Origin: Holosporaceae bacterium
GTDB lineage: Bacteria > Pseudomonadota > Alphaproteobacteria > UBA3830
Assembly: GCA_031265715.1 (NCBI GenBank)
Contig: JAISCG010000152.1
Location: forward strand, 1 to 6,783
Length of the DNA stretch: 6,783 nucleotides
Reading direction: 5' to 3'
Shown: positions 5,496 through 6,783 of the stretch, in pieces
How positions within the stretch are numbered: the stretch's first letter is position 1
How the letters are laid out: every line of letters begins with the position of its first letter
Notes under the pieces: generated by a model
Told to the model about the DNA's origin: nothing
What the model saw: the letters and a program-made list of their open reading frames with translations, nothing else
Database searches by the model: none
Position numbers and translations under genes: made by a program

Positions 5496-5960
5496 TTAAC
5501 CGTTCCGGCAAGCTATACACTCACCTCCTCGATATTGCATGTATTGACCTCCGGCAAATACTCCGTTTATAGTGAACGGAACATAGTAAGTTTTTTCTTC
5601 GTGGTTGGAATCTACAAGTTCCGGCACAGACGGTGTCGGTAAAACATGTGTCAGAGCCATTGTTACAGCTATCTCTTCAACCCTCGCTGCAATCTTCTCC
5701 TCGGAAAGATCCCGGAGAAGAGACGGGTTCATCGAAACATATTGCAGAGCCTCGGAAAACATCTGATCCCGGAAAGAGGGATCCGTCGAAAAATATCTCT
5801 GAATCGTCGCAATATCCTCATCCTCATCCTCATCTTCTTCTTCAGTTACTAAAGCCATTACTGGATCATAAAAAACAGACCGGTCAGGCTGAAACTCCTG
5901 CATTGCGTTAATTGACGTCCCCGAAAGCATCATCCCTAACAATAATATTTTTCCGTTCAT
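5496..5960 (-). CDS. Small acidic secreted protein of unknown function (paralogous signal peptide)
   Basis: A 154-residue protein. Residues 1-19 (MNGKILLLGMMLSGTSINA) form a Sec signal ending at an AxA-like site before MQEFQPD. The mature part has an acidic run of Glu/Asp around residues 40-50, a probably helical middle (TIQRYFSTDPSFRDQMFSEAL, then RDLSEEKIAARVEEIAVTMAL), a Pro-rich link (LPTPSVPEL) and a Tyr/Gly-rich tail with two cysteines, ECIACRNG. I recognise no domain. The start is supported by AAGGG about 8 nt upstream, the signal peptide and a strong promoter. The signal region is nearly the same as that of the neighbour at 6102-6380 (both end NAMQ), but the mature parts are unrelated by eye, pointing to duplication and divergence or head swapping. 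Probably periplasmic or exported. An effector-like role would be speculation. Confidence 0.8.
   Translation of the reverse strand: MNGKILLLGMMLSGTSINAMQEFQPDRSVFYDPVMALVTEEEDEDEDEDIATIQRYFSTDPSFRDQMFSEALQYVSMNPSLLRDLSEEKIAARVEEIAVTMALTHVLPTPSVPELVDSNHEEKTYYVPFTINGVFAGGQYMQYRGGECIACRNG
5814..5831 (-). repeat. In-frame hexanucleotide microsatellite encoding Asp-Glu repeats
   Basis: Three perfect ATCCTC units (GAGGAT on the coding strand) followed by imperfect ones encode the acidic run in the 154-residue secreted protein. Unit gain or loss by slippage would change its length without breaking the frame. Confidence 0.6.
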
Positions 5961-5990
5961 TTTAGTTACCCTTTCTTAATTACAAGTATA

Positions 5991-6019
5991 AAGATAATAA
6001 ATTATGGAATATGTGTCAA
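5991..6019 (-). promoter_or_regulatory. Predicted sigma70-type promoter of the 154-residue secreted-protein gene
   Basis: Minus-strand TTGACA (6014-6019, perfect consensus), a 17-bp spacer, then TATCTT (5991-5996), 30 bp before the ATG at 5960. It is the strongest-looking promoter in the window. Confidence 0.65.
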
Positions 6020-6101
6020 TTAACATGAAATTATTTTAAATAAGTTAATCTTTTAAAAAATTCGACCCCATGTCCAAAATTCGGAATCACAGCAAAACTT
6101 C

Positions 6102-6380
6102 TTACTGAGGATTTTTTTGAATTTCCCAAAAATCCACAAAGGTACCCTTATAAAAAAGCGAATATTCATCTGTAACAACTTTTCCGTTTTCCATAAACGA
6201 AATGCGATAAAATTTATATGTTCCATCGGAGCATAGAAGAACCATTTCATCCTGTCTCGAAAAAGAACAATTCGCTGAATCAGTCCTTCCGTCCTCGGAC
6301 TGACCTAACTGAAATGTCTGCATTGCGTTAACCGACGTTCCCGCAACCATCATCACCAATAACAATATCTTTTTGTTCAT
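6102..6380 (-). CDS. Small secreted protein of unknown function (paralogous signal peptide)
   Basis: A 92-residue protein starting MNKKILLLVMMVAGTSVNA, a Sec signal cleaved before MQTFQLG. The mature part is only about 73 residues, with two cysteines (ANCSF and LLCSD) that could form a disulfide, and probable beta-strands in DGTYKFYRISFMENGKVVTD. No domain recognised. The ATG at 6380 is chosen because it starts the signal peptide in register with the paralogue at 5960; upstream in-frame ATGs at 6392 and 6413 would bury the signal behind charged residues. RBS evidence is weak: AAAGGA lies 12 nt upstream. Upstream DNA also resembles that of the neighbour, consistent with a tandem duplication. 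The small size allows that it is a truncated remnant, but nothing shows a broken frame. Confidence 0.72.
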   Translation of the reverse strand: MNKKILLLVMMVAGTSVNAMQTFQLGQSEDGRTDSANCSFSRQDEMVLLCSDGTYKFYRISFMENGKVVTDEYSLFYKGTFVDFWEIQKNPQ

Positions 6381-6412
6381 TTTATTTTCCATTCCTTTAA
6401 TTTCCGAATGCA

Positions 6413-6441
6413 AAGGTAAATTAATTTTTGAAAAATTTCAA
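6413..6441 (-). promoter_or_regulatory. Possible promoter of the 92-residue secreted-protein gene
   Basis: Minus-strand TTGAAA (6436-6441), a 17-bp spacer, then TACCTT (6413-6418). The -35 is good but the -10 matches only at three of six positions. The flanks are AT-rich, and no other candidate lies between recD2 and this gene. Confidence 0.35.
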
Positions 6442-6469
6442 TCCCATGCCGGAAGTTCGTGTTCAAAAC

Positions 6470-6501
6470 GACCGCCACTTCGGTCATGAGGCTTCTGCCT
6501 C
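6470..6501 (-). terminator. Tandem hairpins downstream of the helicase gene (possible terminator)
   Basis: Minus-strand order: GAGGC-AGAA-GCCTC (6501-6488), then GACCG-AAGTGG-CGGTC (6485-6470) followed by GTTTTG. The stems are only 5 bp and the U-run is 4 long, so this would be a weak intrinsic terminator about 40-70 nt after the recD2 stop. The rest of 6414-6538 shows no gene that I can support. Confidence 0.35.
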
Positions 6502-6538
6502 CCTGTTGCATTTCAAATTTGAAGGGGCGCTTGCAGTC

Positions 6539-6783
6539 TCAGACTTTTTCGCACAATCTTTCTCTGAGTCGGGTATTTCTGCCGGCTATGTTGTTGTTTT
6601 TTATTGCGAGAAACAGCGCTTTTTTACTCCCGATAACAACGACGAGTTTTTTGCCCCGGGTGATGCCGGTGTATAAAAGATTTCGCTGCAACATCAGATA
6701 ATGAGACATGACCAACGGAATCACCACAACCGGATACTCGGATCCCTGGGATTTATGAATCGAAACGGCGTAGGCGAAAGCCA
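6539..6783 (-). CDS. recD2: RecD2-like ATP-dependent DNA helicase (C-terminal part; runs off the window)
   Basis: The last 80 or so residues of a superfamily 1B helicase; the N-terminal part lies beyond the window. Reading from the edge: AYAVSIHKSQGSEYPVVVIP is helicase motif V, MLQRNLLYTGITRGKK is motif VI with the arginine of the ATP-hydrolysis site, then LVVVIGSKKALFLAIKN and RLRERL, the usual end of RecD2/TraA-type proteins. These are ATP-driven 5'-3' helicases acting in DNA repair, in bacteria that often lack RecBC. The frame stays open to the window edge with no internal start needed. The stop at 6539 agrees with the normal family C-terminus. Two weak hairpins follow. A link to the secreted-protein genes is not indicated. 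A conjugative TraA-like protein cannot be fully excluded from this fragment. Confidence 0.88.
   Translation of the reverse strand, partial: AFAYAVSIHKSQGSEYPVVVIPLVMSHYLMLQRNLLYTGITRGKKLVVVIGSKKALFLAIKNNNIAGRNTRLRERLCEKV

Noticed and set aside
6053..6250. Minus-strand frame of 65 codons overlapping the 92-residue gene
   Set aside because: It is in another frame of the same strand, has no RBS, and lacks the signal peptide that supports the overlapping gene.
6381..6413. Longer start for the 92-residue secreted protein
   Set aside because: It would place charged residues before the signal peptide; the paralogue starts at the position equivalent to 6380.

Overview
This window comes from a Gram-negative, probably host-associated bacterium. 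The substrate-binding protein has a Sec signal but no lipobox cysteine. There are several small secreted proteins of unknown function, a decayed insertion sequence, and intergenic repeats including a TCATTGCGAG-type palindrome of the kind common in Rickettsiales and other bacteria. A Rickettsiales/Holosporales-like alphaproteobacterium is my best guess, at low confidence. Every convincing gene is on the minus strand, so transcription runs from high to low coordinates.

In transcription order: the 3' end of a RecD2-like helicase gene (6783-6539); two small paralogous secreted-protein genes (6380-6102 and 5960-5496) with near-identical signal peptides and unrelated mature parts; a 189-bp repeat element with a nested palindrome (5474-5286); a compact four-gene operon (5199-2458); a second copy of the repeat (2428-2301); a small membrane M48 metallopeptidase (2203-1424); a frameshifted transposase remnant (1245-about 716); and the 5' part of another secreted-protein gene (624 to beyond position 1).

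The central unit is a tryptophan-uptake operon: a TrpR-family repressor (YerC/YecD type), a periplasmic TrpX-like binding protein, an inner-membrane permease and an ABC ATPase. The reading frames overlap or abut. A promoter with a 17-bp spacer precedes trpR, and its -10 hexamer lies inside a perfect 16-bp palindrome with the ACTA-N6-TAGT geometry of the E. coli trp operator. The repressor keeps the positions equivalent to E. coli Thr44, Arg54, Thr81 and Arg84. The likely circuit is that TrpR with bound tryptophan shuts off its own operon, and tryptophan starvation opens it. The four proteins together contain only two tryptophans, which fits expression under starvation.

The operon is bracketed by two same-orientation copies of a short non-autonomous repeat, whose ends lie 29 bp past the last stop codon and 9 bp upstream of the -35 box. 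No wholly new enzymatic system is visible. The points most worth checking are this self-regulated, repeat-bracketed, tryptophan-poor operon and the duplicated secretion heads on divergent small proteins.
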